A stretch of DNA of 64,000 bases from Clostridium sp. AM58-1XD (GCF_003464085.1 NZ_QSDR01000004.1:1-64000), one strand, 5' to 3'; numbered from the stretch's first letter, positions 36,718-46,002 are shown. Made by a program: numbers and translations. Notes: generated by a model not told the origin, from the letters alone.

Positions 36718-37971
36718 TTAAGCGATGTAGTCCACGGTTTTCGTTCCATTATAAACATCTTTGTCAAATTCGCCCTCTGCATTTGCTACCAGCATCGCAA
36801 CGATCACATCTGCGTCCACGTTCAGAAGCGTACGGAACATTCCGGAGAACCAGTCGATTCCAAGCAGAAGAGCGATTGCGTCTACAGGCAGTCCAAGGCT
36901 TGTTGCAAGGAACGTCATACTGACGACAGCACCGCCCGGAACGGTAATTGTGCCCATACAGAGCATACAGGACAGCACGATTCCCATGATGATCTGGGAT
37001 GGTTTCAGCGCCACGTTGCATGCCTGGCTCATAAACATAATGTAGCATACGTTGCACATGGCTGCTCCGTTGCTGTTCATGGACATTGCAAGGGGACCTA
37101 CGAAATCGGATACGCGGCGGCTGATGCCAAATTTTGTTACGCTGTCTTCCATCTTTGTTGGCAGGGTAATTGCTGAAGACGTGGTCGTCAAAGCGATCAT
37201 GGACATTTTCATGAACTTCTTAGGCATCATCAGCGGATTAACGCCGCAGCGGATTCCTGCCAGCGGAATGTAAAGGGCCAGCATAATCAGATCGCCGATC
37301 GCCAGGCAGGCCAGGAACTTGATCATTGGAATAATAACCTTGAATCCGATCGCTCCCGCTACGTTGGCAAGCAGGCAGAACACGCCGATCGGAGCCAGTT
37401 TCATAACCATTTGAATAATGTTCAGTACAACGCCGTTAACGCCCTTCAGCCATCTCAGTACTATGTCGTCTCCCGATGAAGCCGTATACATACTGCAGGC
37501 CGCTCCAAAGAACAGGGCAAAAATAATACATGGAATCATGCTTCCTGCCGCCATGGAAGAAATGATATTGGTAGAGAAAAATCCAAGCAGAGTATCCTGA
37601 ATGCTGCCTGCCTCTGCCACTTCCGTAATCTCCGTCGGATTGGCAATCACAATTCCAAGCCCCGGCTGAATGATAACGCAGAGCATGTATCCCAGAGCAG
37701 CTGCGAACACGGTAAAGATAATAAACCACTTAAAAGTATTAAATCCCATTCTTCCAAGACCCTTGCCCTGCTGGTTGCCTACAGAACCGGCAACAGCCGT
37801 CATAACCAGAATGACAACCGACATCTGGATCATGCGGATAAAGATATCGCCGATAAACTTCAGATTGCCCGCCCATGGACCTACGATTCCGCCGAATACC
37901 ACACCCCCAATAGTGGCAATCAGAATCTGTGTTGTCATGGATATCTTTTTCTTTTCTGTACTTCCTGCCAT
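36718..37971 (-). CDS. Dicarboxylate/amino acid:cation symporter (DAACS)
   Basis: 417 residues with eight membrane helices and two re-entrant loops. Family landmarks are ALTTTSSAITLP (the serine-rich hairpin), MNSNGAAMCNV and VPGGAVVSM. It imports a dicarboxylate or acidic amino acid with sodium or protons. Start ATG 37971 follows AAGGAGGGACTATT. As the only transporter in the operon it probably brings in the pathway substrate, which is therefore likely to be a small anion. Confidence 0.9.
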   Translation of the reverse strand: MAGSTEKKKISMTTQILIATIGGVVFGGIVGPWAGNLKFIGDIFIRMIQMSVVILVMTAVAGSVGNQQGKGLGRMGFNTFKWFIIFTVFAAALGYMLCVIIQPGLGIVIANPTEITEVAEAGSIQDTLLGFFSTNIISSMAAGSMIPCIIFALFFGAACSMYTASSGDDIVLRWLKGVNGVVLNIIQMVMKLAPIGVFCLLANVAGAIGFKVIIPMIKFLACLAIGDLIMLALYIPLAGIRCGVNPLMMPKKFMKMSMIALTTTSSAITLPTKMEDSVTKFGISRRVSDFVGPLAMSMNSNGAAMCNVCYIMFMSQACNVALKPSQIIMGIVLSCMLCMGTITVPGGAVVSMTFLATSLGLPVDAIALLLGIDWFSGMFRTLLNVDADVIVAMLVANAEGEFDKDVYNGTKTVDYIA

Positions 37972-38010
37972 AATAGTCCCTCCTTCTCCCAATTGAATTT
38001 ATTTCCTTTT

Positions 38011-38442
38011 TTACTCTTCCATCAGTTCAATGTGAAGCGTCTGTTCCCCCTGTATCTGTACGACTCGGCTAAACTCTTCCAGATCATCCAGCCCTTCTGT
38101 AACCGTCAGTACCAGATTGCCGTAAAGATGGCCCATCTGGCATGCAATACTGCACGGTCCGCAGGACATAAAGAATTCTCCGTCCCATTGCAAGTGAGGC
38201 ACGCCGCCCGGATATACGATCACTTCTCCCTTGGATGGGATTCTCATGATGTGTTCGTCCGGCAAGCCGTAGGCCCAGTCCTCCAGCGGCATAAAGCAGG
38301 CTTTTCCGCTCCAGATGACCTGTATCATCTTTGCATCCCATGGCAGCCGTTCCAAAAGCCACTTACATGTCTCAGGACTCTTTTCCTCTTCCAGTCTGGC
38401 GATAAATGTGAACTTACCTGATGTCATTTTTACCATTTTCAT
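38011..38442 (-). CDS. DUF3830 family protein, copy 1
   Basis: 143 residues of the DUF3830 family, which has a cyclophilin-like beta-barrel fold. Conserved features include the opening TSGKFTFIARLEEEKSPETC, the WSGKACF segment, the IPSKGEVIVYPG hairpin and GNLVLTVTEG near the end. The biochemical role of the family is unknown; it is often found near ureido-compound and carbamoyl hydrolases. It is roughly 55 percent identical by eye to the copy at 42406-42837. It sits between the symporter and BtpA-like genes on the same strand. Confidence 0.8.
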   Translation of the reverse strand: MKMVKMTSGKFTFIARLEEEKSPETCKWLLERLPWDAKMIQVIWSGKACFMPLEDWAYGLPDEHIMRIPSKGEVIVYPGGVPHLQWDGEFFMSCGPCSIACQMGHLYGNLVLTVTEGLDDLEEFSRVVQIQGEQTLHIELMEE

Positions 38443-38471
38443 AGCATCATTCCCTTTCCCTTTCCTTTTCC

Positions 38472-39284
38472 TTATGTATGTTGGTTTACAAGTTTCATCT
38501 CTTTCGCTTTCTGCACCTGCTCCATAAAAATCCGCGCTTTATCCGGATTAATCGGATTTTTCATATCGCCGTCCTTTACCCATGTAGCTACGCTGACGCC
38601 GTCGTAGTATTGGAGCAGCTCACAAATATTGTCGCCCGTAGCGCCTCCCCCCAGAAAAATCGGTACGCTTCCTGTCCGAGTCCTGGCTCTCTTCACCATC
38701 GCGATACTTTCCTCCGACGTTTTTCCAGCCATAAAAAGGCCGTCGGCAAATGCTTCATGGACGCTTTCCCACGCTGCGTCCTCAATTTTTTTTGCACCCA
38801 GCGGAACGCCGTGGACCTCATATACATCTGCATATACAGGAATTCTGGATTTTATTTTCTTCCTCAATGCTGCAATTTCACAACACTGTGCCTGCAATAA
38901 TCCTGCGCTTGTAACCTCCGCGCCTGTAAACAGGTGCTCCACCCTTACGAAATCAGCGCCTACGGCGTCGGCCACAGACAGAGCCGCCACGCCGTCCCAG
39001 TTAACAAGGATGCCCAGTATAGCTTCTGGAAACTCTCTTTTTAAGCGTTCTCCGATCACCGTCATATAAGCGACCGCTTCAACAGGAGCCGTCTGCTTCA
39101 CAGGCATATCATTCATGTTCTGCAGTATAAAACCGTCAAAACCATTTTTAACCACCATATCTGCTTCCCTGAGTACCAGGTCTGCAATTTCGCCGATCTT
39201 CATCGACTCATGACGGTAGCTTCCAGGAAGAGGCTCCGGCTGTATCATGGACAACACCATCGGAAGTTTTATTTTTTCAGACAT
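38472..39284 (-). CDS. BtpA/SgcQ family TIM-barrel protein
   Basis: 270 residues matching the BtpA family (SgcQ of E. coli): MIQPEPLPGSYRH, a conserved DGFILQNMNDMP, ILVNWDGVAALSVADAVGADFVR and a C-terminal phosphate-binding-like FLGGGATGDNI loop. It looks like an aldolase or isomerase-type (beta/alpha)8 barrel, but no reaction is established. The start at ATG 39284 overlaps the end of the eIF2B-like gene by eight bases behind GGAGG, showing translational coupling. Confidence 0.82.
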   Translation of the reverse strand: MSEKIKLPMVLSMIQPEPLPGSYRHESMKIGEIADLVLREADMVVKNGFDGFILQNMNDMPVKQTAPVEAVAYMTVIGERLKREFPEAILGILVNWDGVAALSVADAVGADFVRVEHLFTGAEVTSAGLLQAQCCEIAALRKKIKSRIPVYADVYEVHGVPLGAKKIEDAAWESVHEAFADGLFMAGKTSEESIAMVKRARTRTGSVPIFLGGGATGDNICELLQYYDGVSVATWVKDGDMKNPINPDKARIFMEQVQKAKEMKLVNQHT

Positions 39285-40254
39285 ACCCGCGGCCTCCTTC
39301 CAGTTTTCTGTGATATTCCAGCGCCTGCTCATACAGGCTGTCCGTCGGAATAATTCCCATTTCCGTTATGAAACCCGTAATATAGGACCGGTCGATCGGA
39401 AGGAGTTCGGGACATCTGAAATCAATACTTTTCATTTCTTCCTCTGTCAGGCCTACCGATCGAAATCTCTGTTTCAGATCATTGGTCACCGTCTTTCTGC
39501 GATATCCATAGATTCCACGGATATCCAGCTTCACCATCGGCGTCAGTATGTAAAAGGGGATTTTAAGCTCTTTGCAGATCAGACCTACGATTTCTGAACC
39601 AGTGGTATTAAAGGCTGTGCCGTCCGGAAACAGGGTTTCCGCCCCGCAGAACGCCGCCTCACAATCCCTCAAAAAATACATCATGGCCGAATCCGGGATA
39701 AAATGCACTTTCATTCCTTTTCTAACTGCCGTCCTTGCAAATTCCGCACCTCCGTTAATGCTGCGGCTCTCAGGTATATACACTTCGACTTCCGGATTGT
39801 CCAGCTTCTGCAGAAAAGCATTCACTGTACTGGAATAATCAAATACAAGAATCTTCCTCATTTCCTTTGCCAGCTGTGCGCCGCAATCCACAACGATGCG
39901 GATATCACATTCTGCTTTTTCCCTGTATGCAAAAACAGCCTGCCTGACGGTACATACCGCTTCCGTCCCTGCCTTCTTTTCGATGTCCTTCATGCCCACC
40001 AGCATTTCATTCACTGCATTCGTAACTGCACAGCTGGCCTCTCCTCTTGTCCGCTTAAAATAATCGGCAACCTGTGTAATCTCTTCGATCAAGCGACCTG
40101 GTTCCATATTCTCCGTTTCCGCTTTTTTCGCCAGATCCAGGAACATATCACCGATCATATGGATATGCCTGGAGGCTCCCAGCACCCGCTGACTTACAAT
40201 ATCATCAAATTGCTTCTGTCCATTGACCGACAGTAACTGTCTAATTTCTTCCAT
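39277..40254 (-). CDS. eIF2B alpha-like sugar-phosphate isomerase family protein
   Basis: 325 residues of the eIF2B/5-methylthioribose-1-phosphate isomerase/ribose-1,5-bisphosphate isomerase superfamily. The N-terminal helical half carries VTNAVNEMLVGMKDIEK; the Rossmann-like C-terminal half has ILVFDYSSTVNAFLQKL, PESRSINGG, KVHFIPDSAM and FCGAETLFPDGTAFNTTGSEI. In bacteria such proteins isomerise phosphorylated aldoses rather than regulate translation. With a PfkB-type kinase gene just upstream, a kinase-isomerase step on a pentose-like sugar is a reasonable inference. Confidence 0.78.
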   Translation of the reverse strand: MEEIRQLLSVNGQKQFDDIVSQRVLGASRHIHMIGDMFLDLAKKAETENMEPGRLIEEITQVADYFKRTRGEASCAVTNAVNEMLVGMKDIEKKAGTEAVCTVRQAVFAYREKAECDIRIVVDCGAQLAKEMRKILVFDYSSTVNAFLQKLDNPEVEVYIPESRSINGGAEFARTAVRKGMKVHFIPDSAMMYFLRDCEAAFCGAETLFPDGTAFNTTGSEIVGLICKELKIPFYILTPMVKLDIRGIYGYRRKTVTNDLKQRFRSVGLTEEEMKSIDFRCPELLPIDRSYITGFITEMGIIPTDSLYEQALEYHRKLEGGRGYV

Positions 40255-40260
40255 GTTTCC

Positions 40261-40612
40261 TCACCATATTTTCTGAGGCTTTTTACTGAGAAATGCCTCT
40301 ATTTTCTTTAAATCCGGCTGACCCGTTCTGGCCCCTTCTTTCTGTATAACGAAGGCGGCCGCGGCTGCGCCGTATTCTGCGGCCTGTTCCGCTTCCATTC
40401 CTTTGGCGATACAGACCAGAAACGTGCCGTTAAAACTGTCCCCCGCTCCTGTTGTATCCCTGATGTCTTCTGTCAGAAAGGCCCGGCATCTTTCCGATTT
40501 CTTCCGCCCGTATTTTTTCTCCCTTTCCCGGCATCCGTTTTACTCTCAGAAATAAATCCACATCGGACTCTCCGATTCCAATAATGTCAGGCTTAAACTC
40601 TGTCCTCTCCAT
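40261..40612 (-). pseudogene. PfkB/ribokinase-family sugar kinase, internal deletion
   Basis: Both termini of a carbohydrate kinase survive. The first 42 codons from ATG 40612 (DIIGIGESDVDLFLRVKRMP, KGEKIRAEEIGKMPG) are the kinase N terminus. A different frame then gives AFLTEDIRDTTGAGDSFNGT and the remaining C terminus. The PfkB signature 2 with its catalytic Asp is thus present, but about 190 middle residues and the frame are missing. The junction is near 40481-40486. It follows the AllA-like gene with a short overlap and precedes the eIF2B-like gene. Confidence 0.8.
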
Positions 40613-41133
40613 CCGCTCCTCCTGCCATTTCCATGATTACAGCGATTTCTTCTCCGCCTTCAAATGGAATCCACGGGCTGTCGTCCTGATCGATCAGGTC
40701 TTTTTCCACTCCACCATAAAGTAGCATTTCGCCTGGCCACTGACTGCAAAGGCTGGGGAATGCCATGTCCCCCGGCTCATAATGACGACCTGTCCGGCCT
40801 TGATCAGAAATGCCTTTACCGTTTCAGGGTCCGGTCTTGCCTCTTCTGCTCCCAGATACAGGGCAGCCCGGTAAGCATCACGAGATCCTCCGTCCCCGCC
40901 TATAGAACCTCTTCCCGGCTTACATGGCGTTCCATTGCGCTGATCTTCTCCGGCAGTTCTTCCGAATATACGATTCCGATCCCTACCGGCGACTGGAGAG
41001 TGATGAAGTCTACTGGTGAACAGCACTTCCAATGTTCGCCTGACTTTGTAATTTTGTTCTTATAAGGTTCAACAACTCTTCCATAAGGCGCAAATTTTTC
41101 AGGTGTCAACGCTGTAAGATAAACGTGTTTCAT
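40593..41133 (-). pseudogene. Ureidoglycolate lyase-like (AllA-type cupin), stop and two frameshifts
   Basis: About 180 residues of the AllA/COG3194 fold: MKHVYLTALTPEKFAPYGRV, SAMERHVSREEVL, LGAEEARPDPETVKAFLIK and SRGTWHSPAF. The frame is broken three times: an in-frame TAG at 40900-40902, one missing base near 40856-40861 and one near 40699-40704. The last frame ends at 40593, overlapping the kinase start. AllA enzymes cleave ureidoglycolate to glyoxylate and urea. Start ATG 41133 is behind AAAGGGGATGGA. It is the first gene of the minus-strand operon and is divergent from the DeoR regulator. Confidence 0.75.
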
Positions 41134-41161
41134 TCCATCCCCTTTTTCTATTTTGCCCAAT

Positions 41162-41342
41162 ATTGTTCGTTTATTCGATCATTATATGTTTATATTAGTC
41201 ACAAATTGCTCATTTGTCAAGACATCTATTGTTCGTTTATAATATTTATTCGTGATGTTTTTGTTATTTTTTAGTCAAATCATCTTAACTTTACATTTTT
41301 TATAATCTCTGGTATGATAATGTTTAATTAAATTGTTCGTTT
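41162..41342 (+). promoter_or_regulatory. Three ATTGTTCGTTT direct repeats, candidate DeoR operators
   Basis: The 11-base word ATTGTTCGTTT occurs at 41162-41172, 41228-41238 and 41332-41342, all in the same orientation within an AT-rich divergent promoter region. DeoR-family repressors commonly bind direct repeats of TTCGTTT-like words. The first site is next to the operon start and the third is just before the regulator's ribosome binding site. Confidence 0.65.
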
Positions 41343-41364
41343 CAAACAGAAAGAAGGGGATATT

Positions 41365-42135
41365 ATGTTAAAAAGCGAAAGATTAGCCCAGATACAGGGC
41401 ATGTTGAATAAATATGGAAAGGTTGAGGTCCGCAGTCTTTGCCGCCTGTTTAATGTGACGGAAATGACGATCCGCCGCGATCTGAATGAACTGGAGCAAA
41501 ATCATATGGCTATCCGTTCTCACGGAGGAGCGATCGCTCCTCCTGATACCATGGTCACCGAACGGCCTTATCAAATGCGCATTATGTCACATCCATCTGA
41601 AAAGGAAGCAATTGCACAGATGGCGCTTCCATTGATCACAGCTGGATCCAAGATTTTTTTCGATTCCAGCACGACTGTTTACTGCCTGGCGCGCCTGCTC
41701 ACCAACGACCAGAATCTGCTCGTTGTAACCGATACGCTATCCACAGCTCTTGAGCTGAATACAAGAACGAATATCCATGTGATCTGCCTCGGCGGCGAGC
41801 TTCAGAAAAATTCGAATTCCTGCGCAGGCATGTTCGCTGAAAATATGCTGCATACCATGCATTTTGACTGCGCCTTTCTCGGCCTGTACGGCATCACGGA
41901 AGACGGATATTTCTCCACGCCCAGCACCGCAGAATATTCCCTCAAGCGGACGGTGATGGAACACTCCAAGAGAATTGTCATTATGATAGACAGCAGCAAA
42001 CTGGGTACTCCCAGTTTCCTCCAGATGGGTCACATCTCGGAAGTTAACACCATAATAACGGATTCCCATATTCCCGCTTCATTTGTAGAATTCTGTAAAA
42101 AAAACAATACGGAAATCATGATTGCCCCTCTGTAG
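41365..42135 (+). CDS. DeoR/GlpR-family transcriptional repressor
   Basis: 256 residues. The N-terminal DeoR helix-turn-helix (about 1-57, LAQIQGMLNKYGKVEVRSL, VTEMTIRRDLNEL, SHGGAI) precedes a DeoR C-terminal sensor of the isomerase-like fold (FDSSTTVYCLARLL, LFTGG-type motif as VICLGGEL). These repressors sense phosphorylated sugars. It is transcribed away from the catabolic operon and probably controls it and itself through the shared repeats. Start ATG 41365 follows AAGGGGATATT. Confidence 0.9.
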   Translation: MLKSERLAQIQGMLNKYGKVEVRSLCRLFNVTEMTIRRDLNELEQNHMAIRSHGGAIAPPDTMVTERPYQMRIMSHPSEKEAIAQMALPLITAGSKIFFDSSTTVYCLARLLTNDQNLLVVTDTLSTALELNTRTNIHVICLGGELQKNSNSCAGMFAENMLHTMHFDCAFLGLYGITEDGYFSTPSTAEYSLKRTVMEHSKRIVIMIDSSKLGTPSFLQMGHISEVNTIITDSHIPASFVEFCKKNNTEIMIAPL

Positions 42136-42246
42136 CGGCAGATTTCACATGTCAGTTTCCGATCTTTGTAAACGGATAAATAGATCCATTGTAGTTGTTC
42201 CCCGCTTTAGCGAACTCTTTGTTCTCACTCTTTCTGTAATTGAAAA

Positions 42247-42361
42247 AGAGTGTTGCAAAAAAGAATCAATACCGCCTTTGATGCCAGAAGGAGTGACACG
42301 ATCACTGCCTGGAGCGAAATTCTATCAAAGACATATCTGATTTTATTTTTTGCAACACTCT
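42247..42361. repeat. Long-hairpin element, family 2, copy 4
   Basis: Outer arms AGAGTGTTGCAAAAAA / TTTTTTGCAACACTCT with an inner stem around TCTTTGATAGAA and TTCTGGCATCAAAGG on the minus strand. It lies between the convergent DeoR and DUF3830 genes with A and T tracts inside both arms, consistent with a two-way terminator. Confidence 0.8.
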
Positions 42362-42405
42362 CTTTTTATTCTTTTTTCTGTTTCTATCAGGGAATCTTAT
42401 CCCGT

Positions 42406-42837
42406 TTACTCTTCCATCAGCGTCAGCGTCGTCGTCTGTCCTCCGCCGATATGGACTTCATTTCCGTATTCCGCCAGCTGTTCAAGGCCCTCTTCTATCG
42501 TAAGCACATGATTTCCCATGAGGTTTCCGTTTCCGCAGGCGATCGCGTTCGGTCCCCATGCCAGATAGAGTTCTCCACCCATCTGAAGGCTCGGTATATT
42601 TCCAGGATATAAAATCACCTCGCCCTTTGACGGAATTCTGATCGGATCTTCAAAAGGCACGCTGAAGGCTCTCTCCTGGAGACGGAAAAAGCAGGCGTTC
42701 CCGCTCCATGACACGTGTATCATCTGATCCGTCCACGGCAGCATGGATAGCAGCCATTTACAGCTCTCCGGTGATTTTTCCTCTTCAAGACGCGCAATAA
42801 ACTCATATTTCCCGGATGTGATTTTAATATGTTTCAT
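42406..42837 (-). CDS. DUF3830 family protein, copy 2
   Basis: 143 residues, clearly a paralog of the protein at 38011-38442: the opening TSGKYEFIARLEEEKSPESC, the IPSKGEVILYPG hairpin and the final LTLMEE are shared. Here the middle differs, including ACFFRLQERAF. Start ATG 42837 follows AGAGGAGAAAATACA. It is the last gene of a short unit with two small proteins upstream, on the other side of the regulator from the main operon, so it may be controlled separately. Confidence 0.8.
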   Translation of the reverse strand: MKHIKITSGKYEFIARLEEEKSPESCKWLLSMLPWTDQMIHVSWSGNACFFRLQERAFSVPFEDPIRIPSKGEVILYPGNIPSLQMGGELYLAWGPNAIACGNGNLMGNHVLTIEEGLEQLAEYGNEVHIGGGQTTTLTLMEE

Positions 42838-42869
42838 TGTATTTTCTCCTCTCTTTCTCACGCACTTTC

Positions 42870-43043
42870 TCATTCAATGATGGAATACTCCAGCATCTCA
42901 TACCGTAATTTTGTCCCTTCATCCGTCTCTTCCGGCAGAAGAGCGCGGGCTACAATTTTAATCTCTTCATCTGCTGCGTCCGTCCGTCTAAGATTCGCGT
43001 AATCTCCGTCTATGCCGACTACAATGTACTCGTATATATTCAT
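42870..43043 (-). CDS. Small DUF3006-like protein
   Basis: A 57-residue acidic protein (begins MNIYEYIVVGIDGDYANL, contains ARALLPEETDEGTKLR). The pattern GDYA..., then I...LLP... and DEGTKL resembles DUF3006, a small beta-barrel family, but similarity is only partial. It begins ten bases after the DUF5721 stop and ends 33 bases before the DUF3830 start, so the three genes probably form one transcript. The frame is open and bounded by normal signals. Confidence 0.65.
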   Translation of the reverse strand: MNIYEYIVVGIDGDYANLRRTDAADEEIKIVARALLPEETDEGTKLRYEMLEYSIIE

Positions 43044-43052
43044 CTTTTTATC

Positions 43053-43550
43053 CTACCCCTCCATATATATGATCTCTTTTGATTTAAAAAACTGCCTGAC
43101 CGTATTGTCCCATTCCACATCCAGAGTCTTATCTAAAGTAAAGTAATTTACGGACAGTCCTGTTACACAGACCAGCTCCCTGTTTTCATAGCGGATGTTC
43201 AGATACAGCCCTTCCACATCCTCTTCCCTGACAGCAGTTCCGGCACGCCGTACGACTTTCTCAGCCTCACCCGGCGCCAGCTTGAGAACGATATGAAAAC
43301 TCTCCGGAAGCCGTTTTCCCTTAATAAGCGAATAGCATACGGGACGCAGCGTTTTCCAGTAAGAAAATGCCTCGATCCTGTTTTCCTCCAGCTCCTCATC
43401 TGTATAATATCCCTGACGAATCCGTCCGTCTATGGAAAATGTGTTGAATGTCACAATCTGAGCATCCTTTACGAGAAAGAAATCAAATGTCTCTTTTACA
43501 AAAAGCTGTGACGTAAACGTCCTGATATCATCAATTTTCAGTGCAATCAT
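43053..43550 (-). CDS. DUF5721 family protein
   Basis: 165 residues matching the DUF5721 family of Lachnospiraceae: MIALKIDDIRTFTSQLFVKE, FDFFLVKDAQIVTFNTFSIDG, RPVCYSLIKGKRLP and a C-terminal NYFTLDKTLDVEWDNTVRQF. The role is unknown and there is no signal peptide or membrane helix. ATG 43550 is preferred to the upstream frame because GGAGAAGAAGAGT precedes it. It pairs with the small DUF3006-like gene. Confidence 0.78.
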   Translation of the reverse strand: MIALKIDDIRTFTSQLFVKETFDFFLVKDAQIVTFNTFSIDGRIRQGYYTDEELEENRIEAFSYWKTLRPVCYSLIKGKRLPESFHIVLKLAPGEAEKVVRRAGTAVREEDVEGLYLNIRYENRELVCVTGLSVNYFTLDKTLDVEWDNTVRQFFKSKEIIYMEG

Positions 43551-43606
43551 ACTCTTCTTCTCCCTGCTGCATGTTTTTTTCCAACCTCTGAATGTTATCT
43601 GCCCGG

Positions 43607-46002
43607 CTATTGTACAAAAGGCTTTTCCTTTTTCCATTCCAGACATTTCGTCAGGACGCTTTTTAACCGGTCGATTGAAACTGGTTTCGGGAGATGTCCG
43701 TTCATCCCCGCCAGGCGCGCCTGCTTCACATCCTCAGCGAATGCATCAGCCGTCATGGCTATAATCGGCAGAGCTTCAATTCCCTGTTTCCCCGAATCCC
43801 GTATTTTCCTTACGGCATCATAGCCGTTGAGGACAGGCATCTGGATGTCCATAAATACCATACTGTAATAAGATGATGGATGGCGGCAAACGGCCTCAAC
43901 GGCCTCCTGCCCATTTTCCACAGTCTCGACCTGTACGTTCAGCAACTCAAGCATCTCCGTGGCAATCTGCCGGTTAATCGCATTATCTTCCGCCAGGAGC
44001 ACCCTGATACCGGGAAAAGACTCCTTAATTGGAAGTTCCTCTGCCAGCACGTCGCTTTCCAAAGCGCTGTATTGTGTCAGACAAAGGGTAACCGTAAAAC
44101 GCGACCCCTTTCCATACTCACTCTCCACCTGAATGTCTCCTCCCATCATTGCAACGATATTCTGTACAATTGTCATTCCAAGGCCGGTCCCTGTAATTTT
44201 GCAGAGCCGGCTCTCGTCAGCTCTGCTAAATGGTTCGAAAATGTGCCTGAGATATTCCGGCTTCATTCCGGTGCCGTCATCCTCGACTATAAACTGATAT
44301 GTGCCTATGTGCTGTTCGTCTTTTTTAAGTTCCCTGAGCCTGAAAAATATCCGGCCGCCCTTTTCGGTATACTTTGACGCGTTGTCAAGAATATTGACCA
44401 GCACCTGCCTGAGACGCCTTTCATCACCCGTCACCTCTGAATGAAGCGCCTCTTCGATATCGACCGTCAAAACCTGTCCCTTGTTCTGAATGGACAGGCG
44501 GACCATCTCTGCCGTTTCCCTCATTATACTGAATAAATCAAATCTGTCCTCTGCCAGCTGAACTGCGCCGCTTTCGATTTTGCTTACATCCAGCACCTCG
44601 TTGACCAGTCCCAGCAGGTGGGCTCCCGAACCGGCAATTTTACTCAGATAATCCTTCATCCGCTCTTCATTTGCCAAATGCAGCTGTGCCAATTCAGTCA
44701 TTCCGATAATCGCGTTTAAAGGAGTGCGGATATCATGGCTCATCCTCGAAAGGAAATCGCTTTTAGCCTGGCTTGCCTTTTCCGCCTTCTTCAAAGTCTC
44801 CTCCATCAGCAATTTAGCCTTTCGCTCTTTTTCCAGCGCCTCTTCCTGAATTCTTCGCTCCTCATCGATATTTCTGGACAAGGTGATCTCAATCAGATCA
44901 TCAGTAAAGGGGCTTTCCACGCCCACTACCTGTGTAAAATGCCAGTGATATGTCCCATCCACCCCCAGATGCGGCACTTCCATCGTTATAATCCGCTCTC
45001 CTCTGGCAAATACGTCGGTAAGGGATTCCCTTGAAAATTTATTAATAAATTCTTCCCGGTAATCAGGATGTACGGTAGACAGCTCCTGTTCGATCAACAT
45101 GTCAAAACTGCCGGCCTCGTCAGGCCTCTGTACAGGAAAACGGCCATATTCCAACATATGATATGTATTCCTGGTTAAATTGACCGCAATCAGCATCTGA
45201 TAAGCGGTCCGGGCAGCCGTTGCGAGCTGGCTGACCTCAATATTCCGCTGCTGTTCCGCCAGATATTCATCCTGAACATCGCGAAAGACAAGAACGCACC
45301 AGAATTCCCCTTCCTCTGTCCGGCTGATCTTCGCTGCAGTAAATTCTACCATGTGGTAGTCACCGCCTTCTACCATGCGCCTCAGACGTCTGGAAATATA
45401 TGTTCTTCCTTTTTCAAACTGCCTGATCAGAGCCTCACGGGAAAAATATATGTTAAACGTCTCAAGGTCATCGGGATGAATCGTCTTTTGTGCATATCTG
45501 AGGTTCTCAACCGCAAAATTGCCCTGTACTGGAATCCCATCCCACATCCCATCCTTCTGACAGTTAATATAGGAATTAGATGTGAGATTGGCAATTACAC
45601 ATTCATTGAAGACCGTCACAAGGCTCTGGGCATACATTCGTCCAATATCACTATTCTCCTTGGACTGCGCCGGTTCGGTTCTCTGAGGCTCACAGTCACT
45701 GCTACTGCCGGTATGCGGCCGTCCCATAGAATGCGGTCCGCCGTAATATTCAGACTGCATTTCAGCCAAGGTGCATAGCGTACCATATGGTTGGAAGAAC
45801 CTTCCTCCGCACATTTAAGCAAGCTGCTGACAAACCCGGCCGGCCAAATCTCCTGACATCTCATACCAAGTTCGATGCGGCCGCAGCCGGCGTCTTTACA
45901 GCGTTGATTGTAATATAACAGACGCTGTGTTTTGTCCTCAATAACAAAGACGCTGACGCCCGTTAAAGAGTCCAGCAGATTGGCTAAATTATCATGGGAC
46001 AT
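43607..46002 (-). pseudogene. Hybrid sensor histidine kinase 1, single frameshift
   Basis: About 798 residues when one missing base near 45666-45672 (C/G run) is restored. There are three PAS-like sensor units in the first 400 residues, then a phosphoacceptor domain SRMSHDIRTPLNAIIGM, an ATPase domain (DNASKYTEKGG, EDDGTGM, TGLGMTIV) and a C-terminal receiver with Asp in VFMDIQMPVLNG and the conserved lysine in LPKPVS. No membrane helix is visible, so it senses cytosolic signals. It is the last of three tandem paralogs. The nearest intact output is unclear, since no DNA-binding domain is attached. Confidence 0.85.
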
